Source: Cyrtodaria siliqua (lineage: Eukaryota > Mollusca > Bivalvia > Adapedonta > Hiatellidae). Taken from it: a stretch of DNA of 64,000 nucleotides. Within the stretch, counting starts at the first letter, position 1. The number at the start of each line of letters is the position of its first letter. Where the stretch lies: assembly GCA_037043455.1 (NCBI GenBank), contig JAWPHD010001416.1, forward strand, positions 1-64,000, read 5' to 3'. A program made the position numbers and the translations under genes. Below are positions 1-12,254 of the stretch, piece after piece. The notes under the pieces were generated by a model. The model saw only the letters and a list, made by a program, of their open reading frames with translations, did no database searches and was not told the origin of the DNA.

Positions 1-330
1 ATTTAAAATGCCGCTGCTCGGAAAAGTGACTGCTATGTCTCGCTACCCGCTATCGTGGGCGAGACAAAAAGGGGCATAATTCTGTAAAATTCAAAACAGG
101 CACTAGTTCTTACGAGTTCCTCTTGTGATAGTGAATAATGGTAACGTTTATGACATATGAGCTTACCGAAAACGGTTAACGAAGAAATTGATCAGGTACG
201 AAAAGGGGCATAACTTCGTCAAAATAGGTTTCAACGTTATGTCAATTGCGCGTAGCATACATAATACACACGCGAAGATTTTGATCTTTAGAAATAAAGA
301 CTTGATCGCATACTTGATTTTTAAATATCT
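1..330. repeat. Dispersed non-coding repeat fragment
   Basis: The block near 10-80, with GCCGCTG, ...GAAAAGTGACTGCTATGTCTC and a short stem ending GGGCGAGACAAAAAGGGGC, resembles 18286-18360. The phrase AAAAGGGGCATAA recurs within the block near 67-80 and 199-212. I see no coding potential. It looks like part of a mollusc-type dispersed repeat cut by the window edge. Confidence 0.4.
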
Positions 331-795
331 TATGGGTAGTATATGACCCTTAATTTCAGTTCAACCTAATTCATGCAAAAACCAAGAAATTTAATCACAC
401 ATATCAAATAAAGATACATTCATCTGTATTCAGATTCGAAGTATATGATCCTGTTCTATGAATATTTGAAGACAAATGTATTATCAGGGAGTAAGTATAA
501 GTATTCTTACTTCCTGGTATTATATATGCGGAAATAAATCAGTATTTTCCTATTACTGCTGAGCAGAGCCTTGAAAAGATGGAAGTTGGTTGGGGGGAAA
601 AAAGAAACATTTCAATAAAAAAATGAAAATAAAATAAATAAATAAAATAATAATAAAAAAAGTATCTGCGATAGTAGTCTAGTAATTATTCCAGTTTCCG
701 GAGATTTTCTCTTAAAAACGCTACTTTTAGCCCAACATTTAGCATTCCCCACCATCTTTATCCTGAAGTTTGTGGGGTATATAGGAGTGAGCTTG

Positions 796-853
796 TCGGT
801 CCGTCCGTCGGTCCGTCCGTCCGTCCGTCCGTCGGTCCGTCGGTCGGTCGGTC
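796..853. repeat. GTCC/GTCG microsatellite
   Basis: This is an uninterrupted run of GTCC and GTCG tetramers directly upstream of the 161-bp satellite. The apparent Arg/Thr/Asp-rich reading frame through it is only the repeat translated. Confidence 0.85.
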
Positions 854-1554
854 TGTTGGTTTCCGGACGATAACTCATGAAAGGGTTGATGGATTAAATA
901 ATATTTGGTACACGGGTATAACACCATAAAATACAAGTCAAGTTCGACTTTAGTTACAAACCACCAATTTTTGACGGAGTTATGGTCCCTTTTCAACTTA
1001 GAATTTGCCAAAAAAACGGTGTCCGGACGGTAACTCATGAAAGAGTCGACAGATTTAAATAATTTTTGGTACACGGGTTTAAGACCATAAAATACAGGTC
1101 AGGTTCAACTTTGGTTACAAACCACCAATTTTTTACGTAGTTATGGCCCATCTTCAACTTAGAATTTGCCCAAAAAACGGTGTCCGGACGATAACTCATG
1201 AAAGGGTCAAAGGTTTTAAATATTTTTTGGTACACGGGTATAACACAATAAAATACAAGTCAAGCTCGACTTTGGTTACAAACCACCAATTTTTGACGGA
1301 GTTATGGCCCCTTTTCAACTTAGAATTTGCCAAAAAAACGGTGTCCGGACGATAACTCATGAAAGGGTCGACGGATTTTAATAATTTTTGGTATACGGGT
1401 TTAAGACCATAAAATACAGGTCAGGTTCAACTTTAGTTACAAACCACCAATTTTTGACGGAGTTATGGCCCATTTTCAATTTAGAATTTTCCCAAAAAAT
1501 GGTGTCCGGACGATAACTCATGAAAGGGTCGATGGATTTAAATAATATTTGGTA
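854..1554. repeat. 161-bp tandem satellite, about 4.3 copies
   Basis: The motif GTCCGGACGATAACTCATG recurs near 860, 1020, 1181, 1342 and 1503, giving a period of 159-161 bp. Each unit also carries GGTACACGGGTATAACACC and TTTTGACGGAGTTATGGCCC. The array stops abruptly at 1554, where the large inverted-repeat element begins, and resumes at 8880. Confidence 0.9.
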
Positions 1555-1800
1555 CAGCTGATGAATCGTTTTATTGCCGAGTTTTACCTTTAATCTACCG
1601 TTTCAAACCAGTGTGTCGTTCGTTTGTCGTTTTAAAACGGAAAACGACCGAAAACGGGTTTGCAAACGCTTTAAGTGCGCATGCTTAGAGTTTTTCCGTT
1701 TCCAAACGCTCTGAAACGGGCGTTTCCAAACGAGCGTAGTGCGCATGCGCAGAGTTTGCAAACGCGTTTTTTAGTTTTTACCATTTTTTTGCGTTTGACC
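1555..1800. other. Left terminal domain of TIR element copy 1
   Basis: Inside the terminal inverted repeat is about 200 bp dense in AAACG/CGTTT motifs on both strands, with GTGCGCATGC and GTGCGCATGCGCAGAG, ending in TTTGACCAATGA. The same domain lies inverted at 37435-37710. Repeated motifs at a transposon end suggest subterminal protein-binding sites. This is an inference. Confidence 0.6.
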
Positions 1801-4130
1801 AATGAAAAAAGGACAGTATAATTATGTAATTCTCTTTTACGATCTTTGGTTTAAGAGTAATTGATTGATGCAGCAAATGAAACAAACATTTATATTAAAT
1901 AGAAACAAAAATTGATGCTTAATACTTAATAGTTATGTTAATTCCTGCAAACCCCATGCATTTTCCAATCATTTATATTCATGTCCCCATCGAGTTAATA
2001 TATGCTTAACTAAATCTGGGTCAAAAATAACATATAGAGCCCTGACTAGATGCCTTCTTTAATTAACCGGGTTTTGGATATGCAACAACGGTGTTATTGC
2101 ACAAAACAGCCGACGTCGACAATCATTAATTGTTTAATCCATAGCTCGCGTAGAGTGTACAAGTGCACTGCGATTGAATTAGAGACATCAGTAATTAGAT
2201 ATTTTCACATTATACATACTGGAAGTATGAAAACTAAATATTTCCAAATTAATTAGTGCTGTAAAAATTAGTTTGTAAATAAATGGAATATACTCAGTTT
2301 ACCTAATAAATGGGAGAGAGCCGTAATGGAAATAAGGGCAAAACCGGGAAAATGGACAACATAATGAATGACTGTCGCAATATAACCACATATGTTGTTT
2401 TAGCGTGTTTGTGATCCGTGTGAAATTAAAAAATAAGTTATACATTGCATCGTATGGAATGCACTAATCATTCTAAAGGGACGCAGAACAATCTTGAATA
2501 ATGTTATTAAAATAAGCTGGAGTTCGTTTTAAGTATTCTCTTTTTCGTCTTAATTTATTATAAGTTTTAATATATTATTGGTGCAATACAATACAATTTG
2601 CTTATTGCTATTCTTATAATTAATATAAATGATTGAACAAATGTAAGTTATCCACAGCACGCCTGAGTTTAAAAAAACAACAAGATTGCGATGTGTCCCT
2701 CTAATGTTGCTTGAATATATTTTTAAATTAAAAGTTTATATCATCTCAAGAGTTTTTAATATATTTTCGTTAAACTCTGCAATATTGTCAAATGTAGTAA
2801 TATACAAAAAAAAATATGCAATTAACGAAGAAACACTAACGGGATGCCACGAGCTTTAAAGAAATTCAGGTTGTCTTTATCCCTTAAATATGAATCAAGC
2901 TGATTCAAATATTCATTAATTACATTGGTCGTATGAAACATGTTTTTATAATAATATAATAGTTTAAATATATAACAACGGTGTACATAGCTATTATGTC
3001 ATATATTGTGAAACATATGTTCCTGGTTTAATTTGAATACAATTATGCACTGTCACGATTGCAAAAAAAAAGTACACTGGTTGGAAATAAAGCGTGAATA
3101 GCGGGTTAAATGCATGAATACGCCGATATATACATTATAGTACAGAGTATGAACTTAGAATTCATTACTTTAAAATACACACGAACGACAAGAAACAGTC
3201 ACAAAAGGCACGAATTTAATTGATCTTATAGAGGAAAGAAATTGACGGGACGCCGCGAATTTAAATAAAATATATCAAGATTGCCGTGTTTCAAACCTAA
3301 ACTATAATGTTTCGAAATCTGCAGATATCGCCGTTATTGAGAGATATAAACAAAGTCATACAGTTATTTATAATAAGAAAAACGTATTAACTTAACTTTG
3401 AAGAACTCGATATCCTGTGAAGTTATATTATTTAACTTTTACCGATTCCAATAAGAAAACAACGTTATCATATTGCAATGCGGTAAAATAGTTATATCTG
3501 GTTTACATTTTTTTATTCCTAATTATTTCACAGACCTAATAGCTAATTATTAATATGTCTGTGATTTTTGTACAACATTGTATAAAAACTAAATTAATAA
3601 TGTGTTTTACTCCTTATAGTTTTAAACTATTCATTAAAATAGTTTCTGAGAGTATCAAATACCAGATAGTTTTCGTCTGATCATAAAATTATTTTGACCA
3701 GTGCACATTGTATTAATACAAATAACATATATTGAAAATAAATTTCAGCCTGTTTTAGTGTTATAAAGTGCCTCTTTAATTATAAATTAAATCAGTATTC
3801 GTCGTAAATCATAGTTGAAAATGTTATGTCGCCTGATAAAATTATAATGTTCAGTAATGGACGCTCCACGGACACTCGTAAATAACAGTTCAGGATACCA
3901 GTCCTATATACATTGATAGCATTGATATGACAAATAAATATGAATAATTAATAATGCAGGTATAAGGACAAACCACCATCCATTGCTGCACGACAAAGCT
4001 CGGTGGAGCGAGCACATTAAATAAAGCTTGCACTGTAAAAAACGTAATTAAATAATTCATGTTAACGTTTATTATTCGCATGCGTTACGTTTGTTTACAT
4101 CATGTCGTAATTTTGTGTTAATTTGGATGA

Positions 4131-4133
4131 TAC

Positions 4134-4164
<31 letters not shown>

Positions 4165-4262
4165 GACTACTGCTACTGCTACTGCTACTGCTGCTACTGC
4201 TGCTGCTGCTGCTGCTACTACTACTACTACTACCACCACTACTACCACCACTACTACTACAG
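4131..4262. repeat. CTG/CTA trinucleotide microsatellite
   Basis: This is about 130 bp of CTG, CTA and CCA triplets. The poly-Leu/Ala/Val/Ser/Tyr frames across it are artefacts of the repeat. It occupies the place where element copy 2 carries a different ~1.3-kb block (32276-33571). Confidence 0.9.
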
Positions 4263-4857
4263 GCATGATTTTTTAAAATGCACGGATTATATCGTCCTTC
4301 AGCAACTTAAAGGAAGTACATGAGGTTTTGGCGGCAACACGTGTATTAATAAAATACAAAGCTATGAAATTGTGAAATGGCTCTAAGCTACTGTATAGAA
4401 AGCTCAATAAGTTTCCTATACTACAGGCTTATAAGGACATGGAGTAATCACCAGATTATAAATAACCGTCACACGTGATCACCGCGGCGATACTGACACA
4501 TGACGTTCGTTTTGCAAGATGTTGCGATTTTTTTACCGCCAAGCTTAAAATAGCTATCCCTGGCACGTAACCTTAGTTAGTCAATACCACATTTATGTAT
4601 TTTTTTATATATGTTAGGTGTAATTTACTTTGGTCGTTTATAGCTCATTTAGTTCATTTTTCTTATTTTAATTGCGAAATAATATATTTGAACAATTTTA
4701 AAAGAACTACCAATCCTGATGTACTCCCTTTAATCAAGTGAAAATCCACAACGCGTGTAGATATTAGAGTGTATGGATAAGCAAGTGGACTACACGTTTT
4801 AAGTGTACCCCATTTCACATCAGTAAGCGGCGCTGTAACAAAATACGGAAATATTTA

Positions 4858-6515
4858 AATGGTGTTTAATGGTTTGTCAACACATGGAATGTTATTTAAA
4901 GCCGTCCCAGAAGAAGGGTACAAATCAGATAACTTGATATATTCGGAATAAAAAAAGATATTCACATTTTGCCATTATCAAATCCCGCTCTCGTTTTTTG
5001 CGAGATTTCGAGTTCTTGGTGTCTGAACATTAACTCTGTTTAGTAAATATACAGTGTATATTTGTTTTAGACACAGTTTAGAACGTATCATGAACAAATA
5101 TCGTGCGAGTGCTATTTCTGGTTGTGTTAGTAATATAAGTTGTTAGAATATTGACCTTTTCTGGGGGAAATGGCTTTTTTACTGCCATTATAATAAAACC
5201 TTGAAAGTTAAGGTAGATGTGCATTACTCAAATATCATACTCCTCATGTTTCGTAAATTATTTAAAGTAATTAGCTTTACTTATTACACTTAAATAAGCA
5301 AGTACCTGCATTTTAATCACATTTAATATGTTTAACAAGTTTTATTTATTTATATATATATAACTTTCTTGTAAACAGGAACGGTTCATATTAATATTTT
5401 CTACCAGTAGTTTGAGATTCCAGTACTGGACGTGCTGACTCACGTTTTTTTATTTGGACAAATCCTACTGAACGTAATCTATGTGTAATGTGTTGAGTTT
5501 CACTAATGCATTCTATAAATAAAATTGAAAATTAAAACAGTTAACTCAGGTAATATTTTTACTCTCGCCGTATGTCACACATTAAAAATAACACAATTAT
5601 AGTATATATCTGATGTCAACACTCCACGCGTAGCCAGTGTTTGTGATTTATGGCCTCTTTGATCTAAACAAATATCCTGCTTAAGACAGCCAATTAGCCA
5701 CGGGTATCGCATTATTACGATTGGAGAAACCGTTTATCTTTTGATTGCAATAAACAACCTGTAAATAAAACCCAACATAAGCGGTGTTAAATTAATTGTT
5801 TTTAGCATGGCTATGTATCTATGAACGTCCCATGATTTATAAAATCTTACAGTAGGAATAAAAAAATGTATTGCAGAGTTCTGTTATTTTATATATGCCG
5901 TATCAACAGTAAATTACTTTTTGCGAAACATATTCGCTTGTGGAATATACTTGTATGAACATTATTTAAAGGAGAATTTAAAGACTCTCAAACTACTATG
6001 CTTAATTATTCTTTTATTTTTATTTTATAACTGGTAGAAAAGATTAATATGAATCGTTCCTGTTTACACGAAAGTTATATATATAACTTAGTAAATACGA
6101 TTGAAATGCAGGGACGTATTTAAGTGTAATAAATAAAGTGAATTACTTTAACTAATTTATTAAACACGAGGATAATGATCTTTGAATAACGCACATCTAC
6201 CTACTTTCGGTTTTAAGGTATCATTATAATGGCAGTAAAAAAGCCATTTTACCAAGAAAAGGTCAATATTCCGACAGCTTATATTACTAACACAACTAGA
6301 AACAGCACTCGTACGTACGTTCTAAAATGTGTCTAGAACAATTAAACACTGTTTACTCATTGAGACACCCCGAACTCGAAATCTCGCAAAAAACGAGAGC
6401 GAGATTTGATAATGGCAAAATCGAGAATGCCTGTGGTCCTTTAACGTACTCGCGAACACTATAGATAGATCCGTGAGCGTCCCTATTCGACGGACGAGGC
6501 TATGAAAAAGTGGCA
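4858..6515. repeat. SINE-like family B copy, split by a nested element
   Basis: The left part (about 4858-4961: TGTTTAATGGTTTGTCAACAC, then AAAGCCGTCCCAGAAGAAGG) and the right part (6427-6515: GGTCCTTTAACGTACTCGCG, then TTCGACGGACGAGGC) match other family B copies at 12725-13240, 27035-27250, 31200-31410 and 52320-52600. The 1465-bp inverted-repeat element at 4962-6426 separates the two halves. Confidence 0.55.
4962..6426. mobile_element. Nested 1465-bp element with ~400-bp inverted repeats
   Basis: The left arm (4962 to about 5408) and right arm (about 6024 to 6426) are near-complementary. The ends read TCACATTTTGCCATTATC and, in reverse complement, TCTCGATTTTGCCATTATC. The next shared stretch is CTCTCGTTTTTTGCGAGATT. 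Copy 2 of the host element has the uninterrupted site (AGATATGCCTATGG at about 31290-31303, reverse complement), so this is a true insertion. AT flanks both ends (4960-4961 and 6427-6428). The ~615-bp loop shows no recognisable protein. Confidence 0.8.
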
Positions 6516-6643
6516 AGTACGTTTAGTTAATAATTTCGTTATAATTGAAACTGTAACCTATGAGGGATATGAGATTTAGGATACAGTTTTCCATCGGACA
6601 TGCGTCAGCAAAGGAGCGAACCGGCGTTGTGGATACATTTATA

Positions 6644-6690
6644 GTTTCAAGCACAATGTCTTACACTGAGCTACCGAGGTAGCTGTCTTA
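6644..6690 (+). repeat. tRNA-like A-box fragment
   Basis: In reverse complement this region reads CCTCGGTAGCTCAGTGTAAG, which resembles a tRNA D-arm and A box. The inverted host copy has the same at about 31128-31165. No B box or acceptor stem follows, so it is a SINE-type relic and not a tRNA gene. Confidence 0.35.
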
Positions 6691-8519
6691 TGGAGAATGA
6701 GTATACTTAAGCATTTTCAACTTAGCTTTATTAGTTACAAGCACAGTTTAATTACCTGACTCTGTTTCGATTCGATTTCATTGAATGCGTTATACATATA
6801 AATAAACGTTCGAAAACAAATTCAATTAAAATAAACTTATGAAACACAGCAACATGTAATGATACAGATGAACGGACAGCGTGTTTATATGTATGTGCAC
6901 GTGTGTGTGTTGGATGGCGTGGAGTGGAAATGGTTTGTGGGTGTGTGGGTGGAGAACGACGTGGCGTGGTGGGTCGGGAAGGCTACCTATCCGTTTCGTT
7001 TAAAAAAAACCTTCACATGGTCTAATCTTCTTTATTTTTCATTCCATTTTGATAATTATTCACCCGTTACTACACGTTAGTTAAACAGCCCGTTGAATTT
7101 GCGTCTACATGACTGGTCGATAACAATAATTACATATGTTTATTGTTGTATTTGAACTAATCAAGTTGATATATTTATTAAAGTAACATACATGTCACAT
7201 GCTTGTTTCTAATTTGAGATAAATAATTTAGTTCATAATATAACAAAAAGCCGTAAAATTTAGTTTATAGTGTTCACCATAATACATTTTATGTAAATAA
7301 CGAATACATACAAAATATGGCGACGGGTGGTCAGTTGGCATTTCGGCTAATTGGTTTGTTGTATAGCATTTAATTAGTACACTTTTCATTATACATGTAC
7401 ACTTGTGCGTCAAATCAGTGATCATCAGAATAAAAACATGAAAGACTGACAACGATCCTTGATTATGAATATAAATCATTTCTAGAGCAAAGTATGGTCT
7501 TTGTTTATCGTTTATTTTGCTCAGGTTATCGTTCATAACGGGAGCGCAGACCTTCATGAAACTAATAGTAACATTTTAAGTTATTTGATAAGTTATAATA
7601 TGTTGTTTCTTACGCTTAATATTTTTATTTTTATACTTTGGATTTAATAAAAAAAATACGTATACGTTTATACATACATATCTGTTTAGCTTCTCTTAGA
7701 TACATGTTAATATCCACTAGTAGCTATATGTTTGCATGCTTTTTCCTCTTTTGTTCGTGTGTTTTATCAAATAGTTATCTGAATTCAAAATCCCATTTTT
7801 GAAGGTTGTAAATTATTAAAAAAACAGCATTATGAATGTGAACTCAAAAACGTTTTTGTTATAAATGTAATAACACTTTTTCACATAATACTTATTACAT
7901 GCAATTAGTAAACAGTAAACAGTATTTGACGCATTGAAATATGCGTGTACTTGCACAGCTGCATGTTGGATCCGCCGAATGAAATGTTCATATATGTCGA
8001 TTCGTTAAATTGTTTTATGTATTTGTATTTATCATACGTATAAGTTAAACTTGCTATAATTAGTTTGTATCGCTATACCCATGTTGTGTAAGCAAATAAA
8101 AGCCCGTATATATAAAACAGGCTCTCTATGACGTCCCAGATATAAAGTATGTTTGACCTTTTAAACATTACGTTTGATTTGCATTAATGTATTCTAAGAA
8201 CCGAATCGTGATCATATAATCATGTGTATTGTTTACCCCTTATATTTAATGCGTATAGTCAACTCCGCCGTTCAGCGCGTCAGTTATTACGATTACACAA
8301 TTAACACCTAGTACACACACACACGCAGTAAGCGTGTCATTCATTTCATGCTCGGCGCCTATTAATTCAGTCCACGTAAAGTGTAATCCCATTAACGCAA
8401 ATAAATATACATGTATCATATAGCTATGTAACTCATTATTTATACAACCACCATGTACAGCTTAACAGAGTCTCGCCACTAATATAAAATAGTATGCGTC
8501 TGCTACGAAATAATTATTT

Positions 8520-8879
8520 AGCGAACGGAATGTTTTAGTGGTTAAATGATCTGCATTTCATTGGTCAAACGGAAAAAACGCAGAAACCCGTTTTTAAACC
8601 GTTTGCTCAGTCACCGTTTACAGTTTAGGCGTTTCGTGTTCTGACTGGCCAAACTAAATATCAGCAACCTGATTGGCTAAACTTACAAACGCAAACACTC
8701 GGAATGAGACAACCGTTTTCAGCAGAAAAAACGTTGAAACGTTGGAAACGTTTTTCTTCAATTTTCATTGGTTGATCCGCAGAAACCAGTTAAACGCGTT
8801 TGTTTTGTGCCGCGTTTTGAGTTCGCTTAGCTATCGTTTCAAACTAGTTTGTGCTCGGTAATAAAACGGTCTATAGCTG
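8520..8879. other. Right terminal domain of TIR element copy 1
   Basis: This segment is packed with AAACG/CGTTT motifs and CCAAT-type boxes (CATTGGTCAAACG, GACTGGCCAAAC, GATTGGCTAAAC, CATTGGTTGATC). It is mirrored at 28493-28830, where the boxes read GACCAATGAG, GGCCAATCAG, AGCCAATCAG and AACCAATGAA. It resembles promoter or subterminal binding DNA more than coding DNA. Confidence 0.6.
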
Positions 8880-9100
8880 TACACGGGTATAACATCATGA
8901 AATACAAGTCAAGTTCGACCTTTGGTTACAAACACCAATTTTTGACGGAGTTTATGGCCCCTTTTTCAACTTAGAATTTCCCAAAAAACGGTGGCCGGAC
9001 GAATAACTCATGAAGGGTCGATGGAGTAAAGTACACGGGTATAACACCATAAAATACAAGTCAAGTTAGACTTTGGGTTACAAACACCAACTTTTTTTAA
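8880..9100. repeat. 161-bp satellite, continuation after the insertion
   Basis: TACACGGGTATAACATCATG, TTTTTGACGGAG and GGCCGGACGAATAACTCATG resume in the order expected for the satellite unit interrupted at 1554. About 1.4 degenerate units are present. This pins the insertion point of the large element. Confidence 0.85.
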
Positions 9101-9225
9101 ACAATTTATAACGCATCCTCTTCATGACCATGTCTCTTTTTATTACACTTATACATCTTTGACTTGAACGCTGTAACACGCACATTTTTGTAGTCTTCTT
9201 CTCTGATCATTTACAATATGAAAAC

Positions 9226-9324
9226 TCTCTCTCTCCTCTCCTCTCTTATTCTCTCCTCTCCTCTCCTCTCCTCTCCTCTCCTCTCCTCTCCTCTCCTCTC
9301 CTCTCCTCTCCCTTTCTCTCTCTC

Positions 9325-9357
<33 letters not shown>
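9226..9357. repeat. CTCTC/CT microsatellite
   Basis: About 85 bp of CTCTC-type pentamers is followed by about 45 bp of CT dinucleotides. Arg-Glu or Leu-Ser frames across it are translation artefacts. Confidence 0.9.
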
Positions 9358-9359
<2 letters not shown>

Positions 9360-10383
9360 CATTTTTTTTCACTGTTTATTTCATATTTTATAGTTTAAAT
9401 AATGTGTTTGCCATTGTCTAAACTGTATGAATATTTTGTAGCGGGAGGGCCGGATTTCTGATGTTGTAATAACTTGTGGCCCGACCCAAAATTAACGATT
9501 TTAAAGTTCTGAGACTTGTCGTAAGATGTTTTTTAATACAACGTGGCCATCTTAAATCAGGTGATTATGTTAATAGCGGCGGTCTCCTTGGCAGGTTGCA
9601 CTGTACTTAAGTTTAATACACACTGTGTACTATCATTCAAAATGCTTTATAATTATGTTAGCAACTAAGATGTTGGTGGGCAATTACGGACGTTTTTTTG
9701 CAAGTTCACCTTTTACACTAATGTCACCCAAATCGTGTCTCACATACGCCAGAGATAACCCAAAACAAAGGGAAACATTGGACTCGTTTACATTGGGATG
9801 ATTTCTCGGCTTCACACGGTTTTTTAATGAAATGTCATTTGAAGTGACCTAGTGTTGGCAGCGGTTCAATATGGACATGCTAAGCTGGAATTATAAATAA
9901 ATAATAATCACCAAGCAAACATACAATTTACACAAATATGATCTATAATAGAATATTATATGGAGTGGAGTCTTGTAGTGAGCGAATATTTGGAGTGACC
10001 TCGGGGCCAAATGTTGAGTGAAATTGACTCAATGTTGCGAATAAATATACATTTAGAGTCTTATGTTTTTAATGTTAAACAAGAAGAGCAATATAACCTC
10101 AGAAATACTTATGTGAGATACACTTACCTGTACCATATGTAACTATATACATAATCATTTAGTGGTACTGTGTAGCTTTAAATGTAGCTTTAATTGCCAA
10201 CTAATGTCACCCAAATTTATTTATTTAGCAACTTTATTTTTTCCAATATTAGATGTGATTGTCTAGATGTGATTTACTATTTTACATTAACATAGATACA
10301 TTATCATTATTTCACGCAAGACAAATATTTGATGTTTGAACATGATAACTATCAAGTAACTTTCTGAACGACCCTCACATCGT
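9358..10383. other. AT-rich DNA, no gene seen
   Basis: I see no reading frame, RNA gene or clear repeat in this kilobase. ATGTCACCCAAAT recurs near 9721 and 10205, possibly part of a decayed dispersed repeat. Confidence 0.4.
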
Positions 10384-10785
10384 TTGAATTGAATTGAATT
10401 GAATTGGGGTTTTAAGGCGCACCAACGCATTACAGGTTATATGGCGCCTAACAGGCATGAACATGCCAGGCTCATTTTCCATGTACATCGAGATAAAATA
10501 TGGAAAATGGGCCTAGAACCTTCTCACCCTGAACTGCAGAGTTGCTGCAAATTCTATCGTAAAAACTCCATTTACGCTGTAGCCACGTTTATTGTTTTTC
10601 TGCCACTGCTCTTAGTGATGTGAGCGAGATGGCACCTGAAACAATGCAGGGGTCATGATGAAGACCTTTAATGAGCATGAACAAAAAATAACAAAATGAA
10701 TATGAATGGGGGGTCCTACCCCCTGCATGTGATGGTGTGTTTGCAGTGGTTGTATTCTACCCCGGCAACCACACGGGGATTTGCA
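10384..10785 (-). repeat. SINE-derived fragments with GAATT tail
   Basis: A TTGAATTGAATTGAATTG tract at 10386-10405 is followed by GGCGCACCAACGC and TATATGGCGCC, the tail-to-body layout of the minus-oriented SINEs at 15857 and 47851. A second dispersed module at 10655-10785 (GAAGACCTTTAATGAGCATG ... CCGGCAACCACACGGGG) recurs at 40525-40655. Confidence 0.55.
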
Positions 10786-11159
10786 TTGTCCAATGACCAA
10801 GCAAGTAATACAATATATGGCCTTAGATACACAGGCAACAACCTCAAAAGTTAACATTGATTTTCTTAAAGAAACTAAGGTCATATGATAATGTATATGC
10901 ACCGATTATAAGTATCTCAAGAAAATGCGTATACTGAATTATAAGTTGGTAATACTTAATTCGACGCTTCAGTTTTGGGATTTGGCCTGGCTGGTTAAAG
11001 CCGTTTATACTGTGCCTATATATATATGTTTATATATACTAGTATATGTCTGATCGTCAGTAGTTTTGCAAACAGTGTATACCGTTATATGTTGTAAACT
11101 TTAACTGTTTTTTGCGGGATAGCTACTTTAATGGACAGTGCTTTTTTCTCTACTTTGGG

Positions 11160-12241
11160 AACTTAACCCATACCATAACAATCGGGAATTTTTGCGAGAT
11201 ATTTCATAAAATTGAGAAAACAATACGGTAAACATTCATTTAATAATTGTACATTTAAAACTGTTTTCAGTACACTAAGGTCAACAGAGGTATTTACAGG
11301 CATTTTGTTCTCAGTACTCACCACACTAACGCTTCTTTTTTTTCTTTTTTTCCTTCTTTCAATTGGGAATTTGTGTCTCAAAATTGTGAAAAATATGTTT
11401 TTTTGGCATTGTGAATATAGCCCAATAAACAAGTTTCGCATTGCATTAACAAGATTAAGAGTGTCATCTCACAGGTTAAAATCGAGACAGGCCGTTGGCA
11501 TAAACCAAATAAGACTCCATTAAATGAAAGAAAATGCCAATTATGTAACACTCTAGAAGATGAATTTCATTTTTTACTTGAATGTCCCCTTTATTCTGAT
11601 CTTAGTGTACACTATATTAAAACTTATTATTGGAAACGCCCGAATATTCCAAAATTTATAAAATTAATGAAACATGAAAATGTTAAAACAATAAGAAATA
11701 TTTCAAACTATACACACATAGGATTCTTGAAGAGAAATAGTATGTTCTATTTGAATTAGGACAGAATAAGATTTTATAATAATTTTAAAAGTCACTTTTG
11801 ATAAATTTGATTGAGATTAGGAAGTATATGTTATTCTATAAGTTCAACATTTTGTTTACTTATTTATTTATCTATTTATTTTATTTTATTTTGTGAACAT
11901 AAATGATGTTTTGATTATGCGTTAATCCAATCTCCGTACATCCAATTTCTTTCATTTCATTTCGGCAAGATCTTAACTTGATGTGTCATGATTAAGGCAT
12001 ATATAAAACGAATTGTATATTTACATGTAACATTGACTAGGACTGTAACCTAGATTTTAAATAGGTTTTGAATAGTTATAATGCCTTGGGACATCTGTTA
12101 TTATAATTATTGTTATCATTTCGTTAATTAAGTTAATAGATAGTCCAGCAAGCCATGGACTGTTCAATTATAAATATGATGTGTTTTGCATTGTATACTG
12201 ATAAGACATTTGTCAACTGTATTAATAAAGTTTACAATATT
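11160..12241 (+). pseudogene. 3' end of a LINE (non-LTR retrotransposon), decayed
   Basis: Across two frames the plus strand gives FRIALTRLRVSSHRLKS, then a frameshift, then ENANYVTL and FHFLLECPLYSDL-like codons. This is the C-terminal Cys/His tail found after the reverse transcriptase of many LINEs (L-R-x-S-x-H ... C-x-x-C ... E-x-x-H-F-L-x-x-C-P). Stops and frameshifts break it. About 450 bp of AT-rich 3' sequence follows, ending with AATAAAG near 12225 and no long poly(A). Only the 3' part is present, as expected of 5'-truncated LINE insertion. The assignment rests on the tail motif alone. Confidence 0.6.
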
Positions 12242-12254
12242 TAGAGAATTATCG

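Larger units (their letters stand above)
1555..8879 (+). mobile_element. Large TIR element, copy 1 (7325 bp, non-autonomous)
   Basis: The element starts CAGCTGATGAATCGTTTTAT and its right end, read in reverse complement, starts CAGCTATAGACCGTTTTATT. Both ends therefore share about 30 bp of inverted repeat. It interrupts the 161-bp satellite unit in GGTACACGGG and TA is duplicated (1553-1554 and 8880-8881). The interior is AT-rich with many short stops. I see no transposase signature or long reading frame. It is colinear, inverted, with 28493-37710. A TA duplication fits Tc1/mariner-like or other TA-targeting transposases, but the length and absence of coding sequence leave the superfamily open. 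Confidence 0.8.

Noticed and set aside
4072..4323. Poly-Val/Ala/Ser, poly-Leu/Thr and poly-Tyr/Cys frames
   Set aside because: They lie on the CTG/CTA microsatellite and occur in three overlapping frames.
7228..7557. 109-codon minus-strand frame in element copy 1
   Set aside because: The matching region of copy 2 (30220-30545) has a stop and frameshifts after the first codons, so the frame is not maintained.
9149..9421. Arg-Glu and Leu-Ser low-complexity frames
   Set aside because: They are the CTCTC and CT microsatellites translated.
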